NCBI RefSeq assembly: GCF_001039355.2
Contig: NW_019774781.1
Location: forward strand, 460,110 to 524,109
Origin: Lingula anatina
Taxonomy: Eukaryota; Brachiopoda; Lingulata; Lingulida; Lingulidae
Direction of reading: 5' to 3'
Length of the DNA stretch: 64,000 nt
Positions 47,119 through 57,400 of this stretch are shown one piece after another (position 1 is the stretch's first letter; every line of letters begins with the position of its first letter). The notes below the pieces were generated by a model. It ran no database searches, was not told the DNA's origin, and worked only from the letters and a program-made list of their open reading frames with translations. Made by a program: the position numbers and the translations under genes.

Positions 47119-49445
47119 AAAACACAGTCAATTTTTTCAACTCACTAATTCCCTTTGGTCCTCTTGCACTAAGTCCATTTTGTGTACTAGACAGAAAACT
47201 TTGGCATCTGGAGAATTCTGCAATATGGCCTCCAGACAGGACTGGTAATAGTGCATGTCCTTTTCTAGTTCGCGACTCTCCACGTCAAAGACGTATATTA
47301 AAACTTCTACATTGCGGAATATGTTGTCACGCTGGCTAGCAAAGTAGTTCTCCATGAAGGCCTCTTGTCTGAAAAGTTCAAACATTAATGTGATAACAAT
47401 ATCATTTAAGTCATGTTTTAACATGAGATTGCATGTTCAAGAGGTGGTTAAGATAAAATGTGAGTTAAAACATTATATAGCAAAATTTCAATATTTCTGA
47501 AAATTTCAATAACTTACTCTTGCTCATCAAGGCATATCCTTTCTTAAACAATTGAAAAAATTATAATCTAAAAACCCATTTGCAAAGAAGTGCAATATTT
47601 CTATTTTTTACTGTCACAAGTGAAATTCATCAGTCTTACACATCTGACAAAAGCAGATTGCAAAATCTGAACTTTAAATTAAAACTTTAAGAAAATTTAT
47701 CATTAGTTATGCTTTTGAAACACTTCTAAACTGTGCTCACTCACCCTCCACAATCCCACAGGTTCAACACCAGGTTACCCAGGAATCTGACATGAGAATG
47801 TTCTACATCAACTGAAACATCAAAAAGAGAAATCTTTAAGAAATGTTAAATAATATAAGTCATTTCAACCATGAATTTCTCATTTACAACACCATCATAC
47901 TAGTACCCTAGAATTTCAATACTTTTTAACATTTATGTCACAATGATTTTATTCTACTTCTTTTTTTCTGATAACTTTTTCTGCAATTCAAAATTTCTCT
48001 TCATGCTCTAAATTGAATGAACCTTAAAGAGACAAAAATCCAATTTTGCTTCCTTAAGCCAGAAACTGGAGTGGTATACAGTATATTGCTATTGGTTTCA
48101 ATCAATAAACAAGGCAAATTACAACTTTTCACACAATGACAGTGACAAGGAGCTCAGTTTCCTGGCACTTTTTATAAAATAAAGGTGCAACTAGGAGTTT
48201 TGCCAGAAACCATTTGTATGTAACTGTTCAGATTGATGTTTACTTCTAAGTTCTTTATTGAACACTGAACTCACTTGTGGCCCCCAACCTCCTTGTGTCT
48301 CTGGCGATATAGTTGGCAAATATAATGGACCTCATACTGGTCTTCCCTGAGCCACTCTTCCCCATCAACAGCACCTAAATGAAAACAAGTTACAGAATTG
48401 TACAATTATCAATACTATTGATTATTGAACAGGTATAACATAAATGTACTGGTAATATATTTCATGTTATCAAACACTGTCATAGGTCGCCTCAGTTTTC
48501 AACCTTAAATGCTAGGTAAAAATGTACTTTTTATTATTCTAGGCAGTGTCAGTAATCCCATGTCCTAATTTTTTTAAGATTGGAGAAAAGAAGAATTGGA
48601 GTTCATTTGTTGCTTATGTGTATTCAGAAGGAAAAGGCACACTTTTGACTGTCATTTCTCTCCTTGAGTCTATGTGAATACCTAAGGAGGCCAGTGAGAT
48701 CAGCAAACATAACAGGGAGTTCACGCTTCATGTATTGAAATTGAAAATGGACTAAAAATGAGAGGGCATTCCGACACTTATTACAAATGTAACATTCTCA
48801 ACCGCACTGTATAAAGACAGTATGAAAATCTTGAAAGAGCATTCATTGGAAGAAGGCAGTTTGAGCAGCATGACAAGTTTGCAATTTTGCTGTGAAATGG
48901 TCTCTCTTGAGCTCAAAGACAGCACAGTGAAGGGACATGAACAATTTCTTTAAAAAAAACCTAAACATCAGCAGCCAATAACATCTTTAATGTGAGTGTT
49001 TACCGGTACTCACATTGAGTGTAAAGGACAAAAAATTAATCAATCAGAGAGGATGCGTGCAACAAAAACTGTTGTTTTACTTTCAGTGCTCTCAGACCAG
49101 TAATTGGTATGCCTTTTCTGACTATTTCTTAGCTAGCAGAATAAAAATCTAAGACTCTAACTACTCATAACTTTCCTTAAAACCGACTTAACCGGATACC
49201 TACTTCAGCCAATTTTAATGAAGAAAAGCTGACAAAATTTTCAAAGATCTGAAGACCTGTGGCCTGTCAATAAAATGACAGTTCAGTGCATGTTCACGAT
49301 GTCATCGAACTGATGTCATCCGACATTTTCAACAAGCATATTTATGTAACATATATCTAACACAATTCTAGCTTTCTTTAGTAATTGGAAAGGTTAAAAC
49401 TGTCCTCTTTAATCTCCTTACCTTCTTTTTCATCGTCGAAGGCAT
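44494..49445 (-). CDS. RRAGA: Ras-related GTP-binding protein A (RagA/B)
   Basis: Rag GTPase that, as a heterodimer with RagC/D at the lysosome, recruits mTORC1 when amino acids are available. Eight coding exons: 49422-49445, 48275-48374, 47745-47811, 47146-47368, 46527-46622, 46102-46224, 44947-45154, 44494-44594. They join in phase to 313 residues, the human RagA length. The P-loop GKSGSGKTS is at about 13-21, the G3 motif WDCGGQ at 60-65 and the Rag-type HKMD in place of NKxD at 126-129. The C-terminal roadblock-like half ([20 protein letters not shown]) is highly conserved. Vertebrate RRAGA is intronless, whereas this gene has seven introns. As assembled, exon 6 also occurs at 45550-45672 and part of exon 5 at about 45980-46025, because of a duplication beside the N at 46026. 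The true gene needs only one set. Confidence 0.96.
45489..46574. repeat. About 540-bp direct duplication split by a single N, inside RRAGA
   Basis: 45489-46025 and 46027-46574 are near-identical, each with exon 6, an intron and exon 5 sequence. The left unit stops within exon 5 directly at the N (46026). They differ by a few substitutions and poly-A length. Confidence 0.93.
47081..47117. repeat. (TTA)n microsatellite
   Basis: About 12 copies in a RagA intron. Confidence 0.93.
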
Positions 49446-49852
49446 CCTGGTTGAATTCACGGTTGTAAAAACATCAAAAGAACCCCTTTTTCTGCTGTGG
49501 CGTCAGATTTGTGTCACAAGATTACCATTTACTGCGATCCTACTGTTGACCTATTTATGACTAACACGCTTTTATTTGCAGCACTGATTTGACAGGGGGA
49601 AAAATCATCTTTTCTTTTTATCATATTACGAACGGAAAATCTCTAGCCTATATTTAAACCAATATTCTGAATTCCAAATTATTTAGAAAAGTTTAAATTG
49701 ACTAGACAGTAAATTTGCTGCTCCCACCTGTCAGGTCTTGGTGAGCAGTCGGGTCTGTGAGTAAGCTATTTCATTATCAACATTTTTTCAAAGAAATAAA
49801 TGCCATAAAAAATAAATGAAAGTGAGATAAGAAATATAGTGTATTTTCCCTG

Positions 49853-49900
<48 letters not shown>

Positions 49901-50586
49901 AAAGCAAATTAAATGTCTATAAGTGTTTTATAAAGGCGAAATTGTTTTTTCCCTTTCTTCTTATATAAAGATATTATTTTTTAAGGTCTATAGAGCACCC
50001 GCAAGCTGCCTCGCACGGATGCCGAGTTCTAGTCACAGTTGTAATAAAATTATAAATATATAACTAAATAAGATAACGAAAATAATTCAACGAAAAAGAA
50101 AATAGGCCTACCATTCTGTGCCCTGTTGCAGGTAATAAACTTCACAACAAAATATTTTTTCTTTATCTTCTCTTTATTTTACAAAATATTCGGATACATG
50201 CAGTTCATAAAAGGAGATTTAAAAAACCATTGCTTTCATTTCTATAAAATATTTCATTTCTATCCCTCCATCGCAGTCCCTTATTTAGTTTGAATTTTAT
50301 TCTATGTACATATTGTATTAATGTTCCAACTCCGTCCCCTTTCCTTTTTTTTTTTTTTTTGCTGTTTCACAGTCTTCGAACCCTACTCCCCTTCTTTTAG
50401 TCCACTAGCTCCCTCATCCAATTTTTTCTTTTTTAAAAAATATAAACTTATATTTATCTTTTTCATCCATGTCCACGTATCCTTTCCCTTCCCTCCCCAT
50501 TCTTCATGCCTCAAAGAGGCTTTACGCTTCACTCCCCTCCCTTTTTTTTTTCCTTTTTTGTCTTTGTCCCATGTCTGGCAAAGTCT
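49446..50586. other. RagA upstream interval
   Basis: Upstream of RagA and downstream of the next minus-strand gene. Contains (ATT)n at about 49855-49899 and a T-rich 3' flank near 50340-50360. No gene recognised. Confidence 0.5.
49855..49899. repeat. (ATT)n microsatellite
   Basis: About 14 uninterrupted copies. Confidence 0.95.
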
Positions 50587-51422
50587 TCACACCCTTCGCC
50601 CGTGTCTTCGAGGTTTCCGACGGGTGCTTGGTCTAGCATCAGCAGAATTCTCGAGGCCCGTGGCACGAGGTCCGGGGGTGGCATCCAACAGACCCGCATA
50701 TGGGTCCCGTCGAGTGGGAGGCCGAGCATGGTGGAGAGCTCTCAGAGGATTATTCCTGCTCTGGAAATAATGGACATGGTCTTCGATGGAACGCATGGCA
50801 GTTGTTCTGTGTCCAGTAGTCAGTGAGTTCTGGACTCCAGCACCACACCGTGGTAGGCGGAACGGGCGCGCTCCGATGTCCGCAGGCGTCACGGGACGAC
50901 CCAAGGGCCGTAGAACTGATGGTCGAGGGGCCGTGGGTGGGTGAGGGGAGAGCGGCATTGGAGTCAGCCTTGGAAGATGGACCTGAGTCGCTGTCCCTCT
51001 AAATGCCATTGGCACCGGGGAAGGGGTCCTTCTTCTGGCATCAAAAATGCCTGGTAGTCTCACAGGAGAACCGTTTTCACTAGATACGGAAAGATGTTTA
51101 ATACCAGGCAGCATGAGACAGACAAAGAAAGAAACAAGAAAGGAAATGAAAAGGAACGTTTTTATCTCTATATATAAAAAACACTGGAATCATAAAAGAG
51201 CAACGAGTAAGCTAAATATTTATAGTTTTAACGTTATAAAAGCGAGAACTTTCCAAAGACTGCATCATCTCAACCCACCCCTTCACCCCAACTATTACAC
51301 CAGGATAAATAAACGCACGCAATTCTAAGATATATTGTATTTTATAATTTAAAACACATTTAACAAAGGTTCACTCACCGTTCCCGTATATTTATAAACA
51401 CAAACTTTTGCAAATTGCTCAT
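50587..51422 (-). CDS. Unrecognised Pro/Arg-rich protein in a GC-rich island
   Basis: I do not recognise this gene. A 14-codon first exon (51379-51422, MSNLQKFVFINIRE) ends at a good GTGAGT donor and joins in phase, completing an Arg codon, to 50587-51079 (acceptor TATCTAG). The result is a 178-residue basic protein. The second exon is strongly GC- and CpG-rich against an AT-rich background and is rich in Pro and Arg (for example PPTAPRPSVLRPLGRPVT and a basic C-terminus, RRKPRRHGRR). No signal peptide, membrane segment or known domain is visible. The N-terminal ENGSP resembles the KENGEP block of securins, but the Lys is missing and nothing else is decisive. Overlapping plus-strand frames look like shadows. 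It lies upstream of RagA on the same strand. Confidence 0.45.
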
Positions 51423-52216
51423 TTTCGCTGAGATTTCGATGAAATCGCAACAAGCCAATCGTGCTATCCGAACAAGGGATGACGATTGATTGAGAATGAC
51501 GTCACAATGTTGACGTGAGAATAACGAACTCTCGTGATTAAAAATAAAATTTAAGAGAAAGAGAAATAATAAAATAAGGTTTGTCAAATGTTTTTATTTT
51601 CAACTGCTGCTCTAATTATTATCGTTCAAATAAAATGTTGAAGAAAATCGTCATTTCAGATCGTCAAAATATCCTAGCTGCGTGGCCATATTCACAAAGA
51701 AGTATCCATGGTGACGTCACACTCCGCAACACGCAGCTTTCAGAATTTTTGAACCCTAAAAAATTGTTTAAAATAATAATTGTGACATCAAATAAATAAA
51801 TAAATAAATGAAATATCATATTCAACTTTATGGAATTAAATACGTGAAGGATATATAAGAGCGCAGTTTTCACTGCGCCCAATTACGTATCCCAGGAGGT
51901 TCTTTTTTAAAACACCGATACATCTTTTTTATGTGCTAATATTTTCTCGGGAGTAGCCTATCATTAAGTTATATTTGCCAGGATTTTCCAGAAGTTGTTC
52001 ATATAGTCCTTTAAGAATCTTCGGGATTCAAAAAGTGACTTTAAGATTTGAACAAAAAACAACGGATTTTATCAGCAATAATTTTTTATTTGACTTGTTA
52101 TGAACGAGACTTAGATATCAGGAAGGGGACGTGGGATTTATGGATTTTCAGCGAATCAAATAAGGCCGACCCACCTGAATACTTGTTGCGTAGACTAATC
52201 CCCGCAGGGAATGTAT
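51423..52216. other. Intergenic sequence
   Basis: AT-rich upstream flank of the Pro/Arg-rich gene. Contains (AAAT)n near 51790-51810. No gene recognised. Confidence 0.5.
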
Positions 52217-52540
52217 TGTGACGATGTAGTGTGTTAGATGAGATTATTTTATATTGCTATTTTATAAGTAAAGTGTTACCCGGTGTGCAAGTTTGAATCT
52301 CTCCTGTGATTGGTAACTTAAAGGTAAAACTGTTCACTGTATAGTTGGTTCTGATTGGTAAACGTGTACTATCTGAACTTGTATATAAGGTGTAACGTGA
52401 AATAAATCGGTCTCTTTACGGCTCTTGGCTCTCAGCTCTTGCCTCTTGGTTCTTTTTGGGATAGTTATTTGACTCTGAGACACCAGTAAGTACATTGTTA
52501 TTTGTACCTTCATAAGGCACTCGGCCGCGAAGGCGTAACA
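52217..52540 (+). mobile_element. Probable solo LTR (324 bp)
   Basis: Begins TGTGACGATG and ends AAGGCGTAACA (TG...CA), with GTAT directly outside both ends (52213-52216 and 52541-52544), a 4-bp target duplication. Inside, a TATATAA box at 52382-52388 is followed 12 bases later by AATAAA (52401-52406), the compact promoter/poly-A arrangement of retrotransposon LTRs. No primer-binding site or coding region follows on either side, so it is a solo LTR left by recombination. It has no coding content. Confidence 0.7.
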
Positions 52541-52565
52541 GTATTCAGTGTCTTAACTGGAATTA

Positions 52566-52645
52566 AGCGGCAAGCTTTTTAGTGGGTCGCCATGTTTGAT
52601 CCGCGGATCTGTTAGTCCGCTGTTCTGAATGCGATCTAATTTAAC
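52566..52645. mobile_element. Copy of the dispersed inverted-repeat family seen in ASCC1 intron 3
   Basis: GGCAAGCTTTTTAGTGGGTC followed by GCCATGTTTGATCC matches, inverted, the 18143-18175 stretch. TCCGCTGTTCTGAATGCG matches 18262-18282. It appears shortened. Confidence 0.5.
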
Positions 52646-53733
52646 AGTCCAATTACCGTCTACCAGGACCACATAGCGATTTTTTATTTAATATCACAGA
52701 TATTTTTCTGGCTTTCGCTATGAACATTTCTTCACTGTCCAGCGAGGATTAAATAGCCTGTTTTTTACCATATATATACTGTATATATGAATGTTGTAGT
52801 ACATAAACAAATACTTTGAAACAACATCAGGAAAAAAACGTACATTGGAATAGAAGTACAACTGAGTTTCTAAAACGTATAGATCGAATAGAGTATTCAA
52901 CATAATCCGTTCATGGCCCAAAAAAGAAGAGGTCTAAATTTGAATCAAGGCATTGTCTCATCTCTGGGGTTCTTGTTTTGGCAAAATAGGTACATATATT
53001 TGGTGTTTCTGTTAAATTACATCTTCTTAATTGAGGTTGATCATTATATTTGATCAATAACAAATTGAAAATTGGTCTGAAATTTGTACTATTTGTAAAA
53101 CGAACCCATGCCCTCTTTTTTTAATGGACTAGTACTGTAACTATTTTACAGTTTTTTCCGTTCTCCGCCCCCCTNATAAAGCACTGTTACCCCCTCGCCC
53201 GATATGCACGATAGCATCGTGATATCGGGCTCCTGGACAGTGCATTATTTACTACATATTCCTTAGTGACACTGTGTGTGGTTACCAGCGTGTGATGGAA
53301 TGTTAAACACCGCTACCAGCAGGTTAACCTTTCGTGTTCATCTATTTATTAAAGTGCGTCTAATTAAACCAGTGACAGCTTTGCATTTGCAAACTGCTTT
53401 ATAATTTTCACTTAGTAAAACACCAGTGCATTTCCAGATGATAACATGTGGGTGGGGCGCTACACCGGGTGTTTCCCACCAAGTGAAACACACATGTTCA
53501 AAACCATTACACCCAATAAAAAGGTAATACGAACGGGTTAATTCCACAGAATTCAAAAGTTAATTCTATCGATAGGTCAGATACATTTGTATATGTAAAT
53601 AGGTCATACAATTATATTCTTATGCAACACCTTCTTAGTGTTAATGGATTTCTAACATCAATGATGTTTACAACACGTTGATGTACATGATATAAAAGAT
53701 ATTTAATGTTCATACCTTTACCAATATGTGATA

Positions 53734-53847
53734 GATACAATACGAGTCGCCGAGCTGTACGTGAAATATTACAAGTGTATTGGCGAGCCGCAGGCGAGAC
53801 AATACACGAGTAATTTTCACGTACAGCTCGGCGACGAGTGTTGTATC
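53734..53847. mobile_element. Fold-back element, about 52-bp arms
   Basis: The left arm 53734-53787 and right arm 53794-53847 are inverted copies with few mismatches (shared core GTCGCCGAGCTGTACGTGAAA). The spacer is only a few bases, so a long hairpin could form. The open frames across it, on both strands, are mirror products and not supported as genes. A second inverted pair, GCCGTGGTTTAA, flanks the next 130 bases (to about 53982). Confidence 0.75.
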
Positions 53848-54086
53848 TGGCTTAAACCACGGCCTCTGATTAGCTACTACACTAGTAGTGCAACAGACCG
53901 TGGAACGCACTCGTACATGACGTGCTTGTATGTCGCATACAGCACGGTCGAGTCTTTTGTTCTACGCGTTAGCCGTGGTTTAAAAATGAGAACATCCCCA
54001 CCAGTTGGTTAACACGGACAGAACAATATAGTCCTTTAAATGTACACTAATGCACTGATGCACTGTAAAACACTATAAAACCTCAG

Positions 54087-54234
54087 GGGCCCGTATCTCG
54101 AAAGCATCGGGCATTGCGACCGTGCGCAAGCGTCTCGATTCCATAACTCGCCCATACCCGCCCCATATAATACATTGTAGCCTCTGTTTGATATAGCGAT
54201 TCGCAATACACGATGCTTTCGAGATTCGGGGCCC
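54087..54234. mobile_element. MITE, 148 bp, with about 34-bp inverted ends
   Basis: Left end GGGCCCGTATCTCGAAAGCA and reverse complement of right end GGGCCCCGAATCTCGAAAGC continue with ATCG...ATTGCGA on both sides. There is no reading frame, and the target duplication is unclear because the ends are palindromic. Confidence 0.7.
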
Positions 54235-54439
54235 AGTTCTTTTATGTGTGGTGGGCGAAGGGTAATTAGATTACGTTCTTATCAATATTAATGATGATTT
54301 ATCCTTCTGTGATGCATTACATGCAAAATCGTGATGTGTAAGTAGTTGAACGAAATGCAGTGGCAAAAATCTACAAAATGTATTGACCTAAGAGACAGTT
54401 CGATTACAAATAAGAGGTATTAATTTTTCCTTCTTTGAG

Positions 54440-57400
54440 TATAACCATCTACCAAACAACTGGTCTATCGGCTGTAAGGATAGACTAGCACATAAGATGC
54501 GAAAAATGAAGATGGCTCACGGTAAACAATTTAATTTTCACCCACCTACCTATCTGACACCTGACGAGATGGAAGCAGTTAAGAAGGCTTGGGAGAGCGG
54601 ACCAGAGAACCAGCTGTGGATTTTAAAACCGGTAATATTGTTAAATGAAAATCATTATTTAAAGTATTCTTTAGTTTGGGTTAAGAAGTAGTAGATAAGT
54701 ACAACCTAGCTCGTATGTGGCGGCAAAACTTTTCAGGTGTAGGTCGAACTAAGGAGGTCTGAAGTTCTACCGGGTCAGTCTTTATTGAATTTTAAATCTT
54801 TGAAATTAACTACATGTAGTAAAGTACGAGGTATATTTTGAGTGCTGACATGTTAATTGTTTTTCACAAGGGATCATTTTTTATTCACCAGTATTGTTTT
54901 TACGGAGGCAAAGGCATTGAAGTGATTCATCAGTTTGGACAGATTCCTTTACAACATAGACGCGTCGCGCAAAGGTATGTCTTACTCCTTTAATATCGCC
55001 ACCACTTTTTAATGAAATAAATTGGGCCTACATTTCTGATTTCATCATACCTCCTCTGACGAGGAAGAGCTTTTTTTCTTTGTTCGTTTGTTACAAATTA
55101 TTTTAAGTTGAAAACTATATATATGCTGAGGCTCGTGCTCGTGCATTTCCAGATACATTCCAAACCCCTTCCTCATAAATGGATATAAGTTTGATTTGCG
55201 GGTTTTAGTCCTCGTCACAAGCGGCGACCCACTGAGAGTGTATGTGTACCGCGATGGCCTTGTCAGATTTGCTACTAAGAAGTACGTATTCGTTTATAAA
55301 TAATTAAGTTCTTTGATTTTTCATGTAAGGCAATCGTGACAGTTTTGATGTCGCAAGTATACAATGATTAATGACTTGTACTGATCGTGCAGTCTTCAAA
55401 TATATTATGTCTTTTAATTTTTTTTCTTCAAATTGTGTGATCATGAAAGGAACTTTTATTGAGCATCTGTATTTTTTTTTATTTCTTTTCGGGGAAGCCA
55501 GATATGAGCAGAGTGTGCATGAAATAATGTATATATTGTCTTATATCTTTGTTTTTCAAAACAAGTCAAGAACACAAAACCGGGATGATTTCTGACAAAG
55601 ACAGAGACTGTATTGCCTCATAAAGCTACTTCTTCATCTTGTACGGTTGCAATCCAGTGTAGTTTATTTTTATATAAATATTTTAATTTTAGGTTTACAA
55701 CACGCGCCTTTGATGAAACTATCCATCTCACTAACGTTGAAGTGAATAAGAAAAACCCTGACTACAAACTACATTACTCTATGCAAACTGGACACAAATG
55801 GTAAGTGTGCTATACTGTACATAGAATTCCCCCACGTTACTATTCGCAAGTAATTGTTCCTGGTGTTACATGCAACTAAAGGCAAACATCTATACTCCCC
55901 TGACGAAACAAAGTGTCACCTGCATTTATGTAGATCGTTAAAAGGTTACCCACATATTTGATTTTACTATGTATAACAACCAGACAACCAAGCATCTCGT
56001 AAATTCCCAACATTGGCCCACCTATCGGTACCATTGACATACTCCAATACTAAAATTATTATATATTAATATAAGTGAATAGTATACATTTTCCTAAGCG
56101 GCTGATATAGGCTAGAGTTGTCAAATTAAGAGCATTAATTATATATTTCGCGTCATCCAGTTTTTAAAACGTCGGTGTATATCTGGAACAACTGTTGCAT
56201 TTATAGTGCTGAAATAGTTTAAACGCTATTTCTATTGTTGTCAGGTCATTTAATAAGCTATGGGAGCATTTGAAAACTAAAGATGGAACCGACCACGAGC
56301 CGATTTGGGAGAAGATCAAAGACATCACATTAAAGACGATAATCAGGTTACTTTATTTTAAATTTACATTTCTCTTTCTAAGGGTTGATGCACATGTTTA
56401 TCGCCGGTAGTACACCCTTCGATTTGATTTCTGTTATTAAAAGTAGTTATCCTCTCTGTTGCCTGTAGCAACTGAATAATAATAATAATAAGTAAATAAT
56501 AAGTAAATAAATAAGGAAAAGCAGATGTTTTTGAGTCCTAAATGTACAATGACGGTTATTCTCATATTTTTAAACAGCGGGGAAACAGAAATGTTCGAGG
56601 GAGTACACACGTACCTGCAGAGCAAATACAGTGGACATGAACTGTTCGGCTTTGATATACTACTGGACAAGAACCTAAAGCCCTGGGTTCTGGAAGTTAA
56701 CGTAGCACCTGGGTAAGTGTTTGGTATACTTCTGGAAAGAACATAAAATTTTGGGTCCTGGAGGTCAGCATAGCGCCTGGATAAGATAATACATGTATGA
56801 ATAATGCAGTCTTGTATAAGCCTAGTAGGAGGGCCACATTACCAGCAATAAAATGACGTTTATAATTTTTAGCGCACTCTTGGAGTAATATTTTTATAAA
56901 GTATATACATGTACAAAAAATCAACCATGTATATCCGCTATAAACATGTCTTGCTGTGCCCTGTTCATTTACCTATGGAGAAAAAACTTATAACTTGTCT
57001 AACATACTTAGTACTTCTCGAGAGATCGGTAAAATATATACAGCTAGGTCATGAACACTTTGCAGAAAAAAAAATCTGAAAGGCATGGAGGTTTGCTTTT
57101 TTAAAACACATTTTAATAAGGTGTGAAATAAAGTTATATGTTTATGTTCAGTATCGGTGGACACTCGGGTAATCCTCACCCCGTCTTTGACCCAATGTGT
57201 AGAGATATGCTGAACTTAGCTGGCTATAGAGTACCTCGGGAAGAGGACCATGAGAACGATGGAGAAAGGTACAGCAATAATACCAGAATTCATGATTGTG
57301 GTATACTGTCTTGATTACCTTACCTTTCTTTAATCAAAGATAAATGTATCACGAGACCCTTTCGGTTATATGTTTATTGGCGTGCAAAAAATTGAGTTTC

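Noticed and set aside
50321-50826. Plus-strand frames overlapping the GC-rich island
   Set aside because: Antisense shadows; they start in T-rich flank, and the minus-strand frame has a matching spliced first exon.
53728-54012. 94-residue plus-strand frame and its mirror on minus
   Set aside because: Both arise from the inverted repeat; no family match, and the frames mirror each other.
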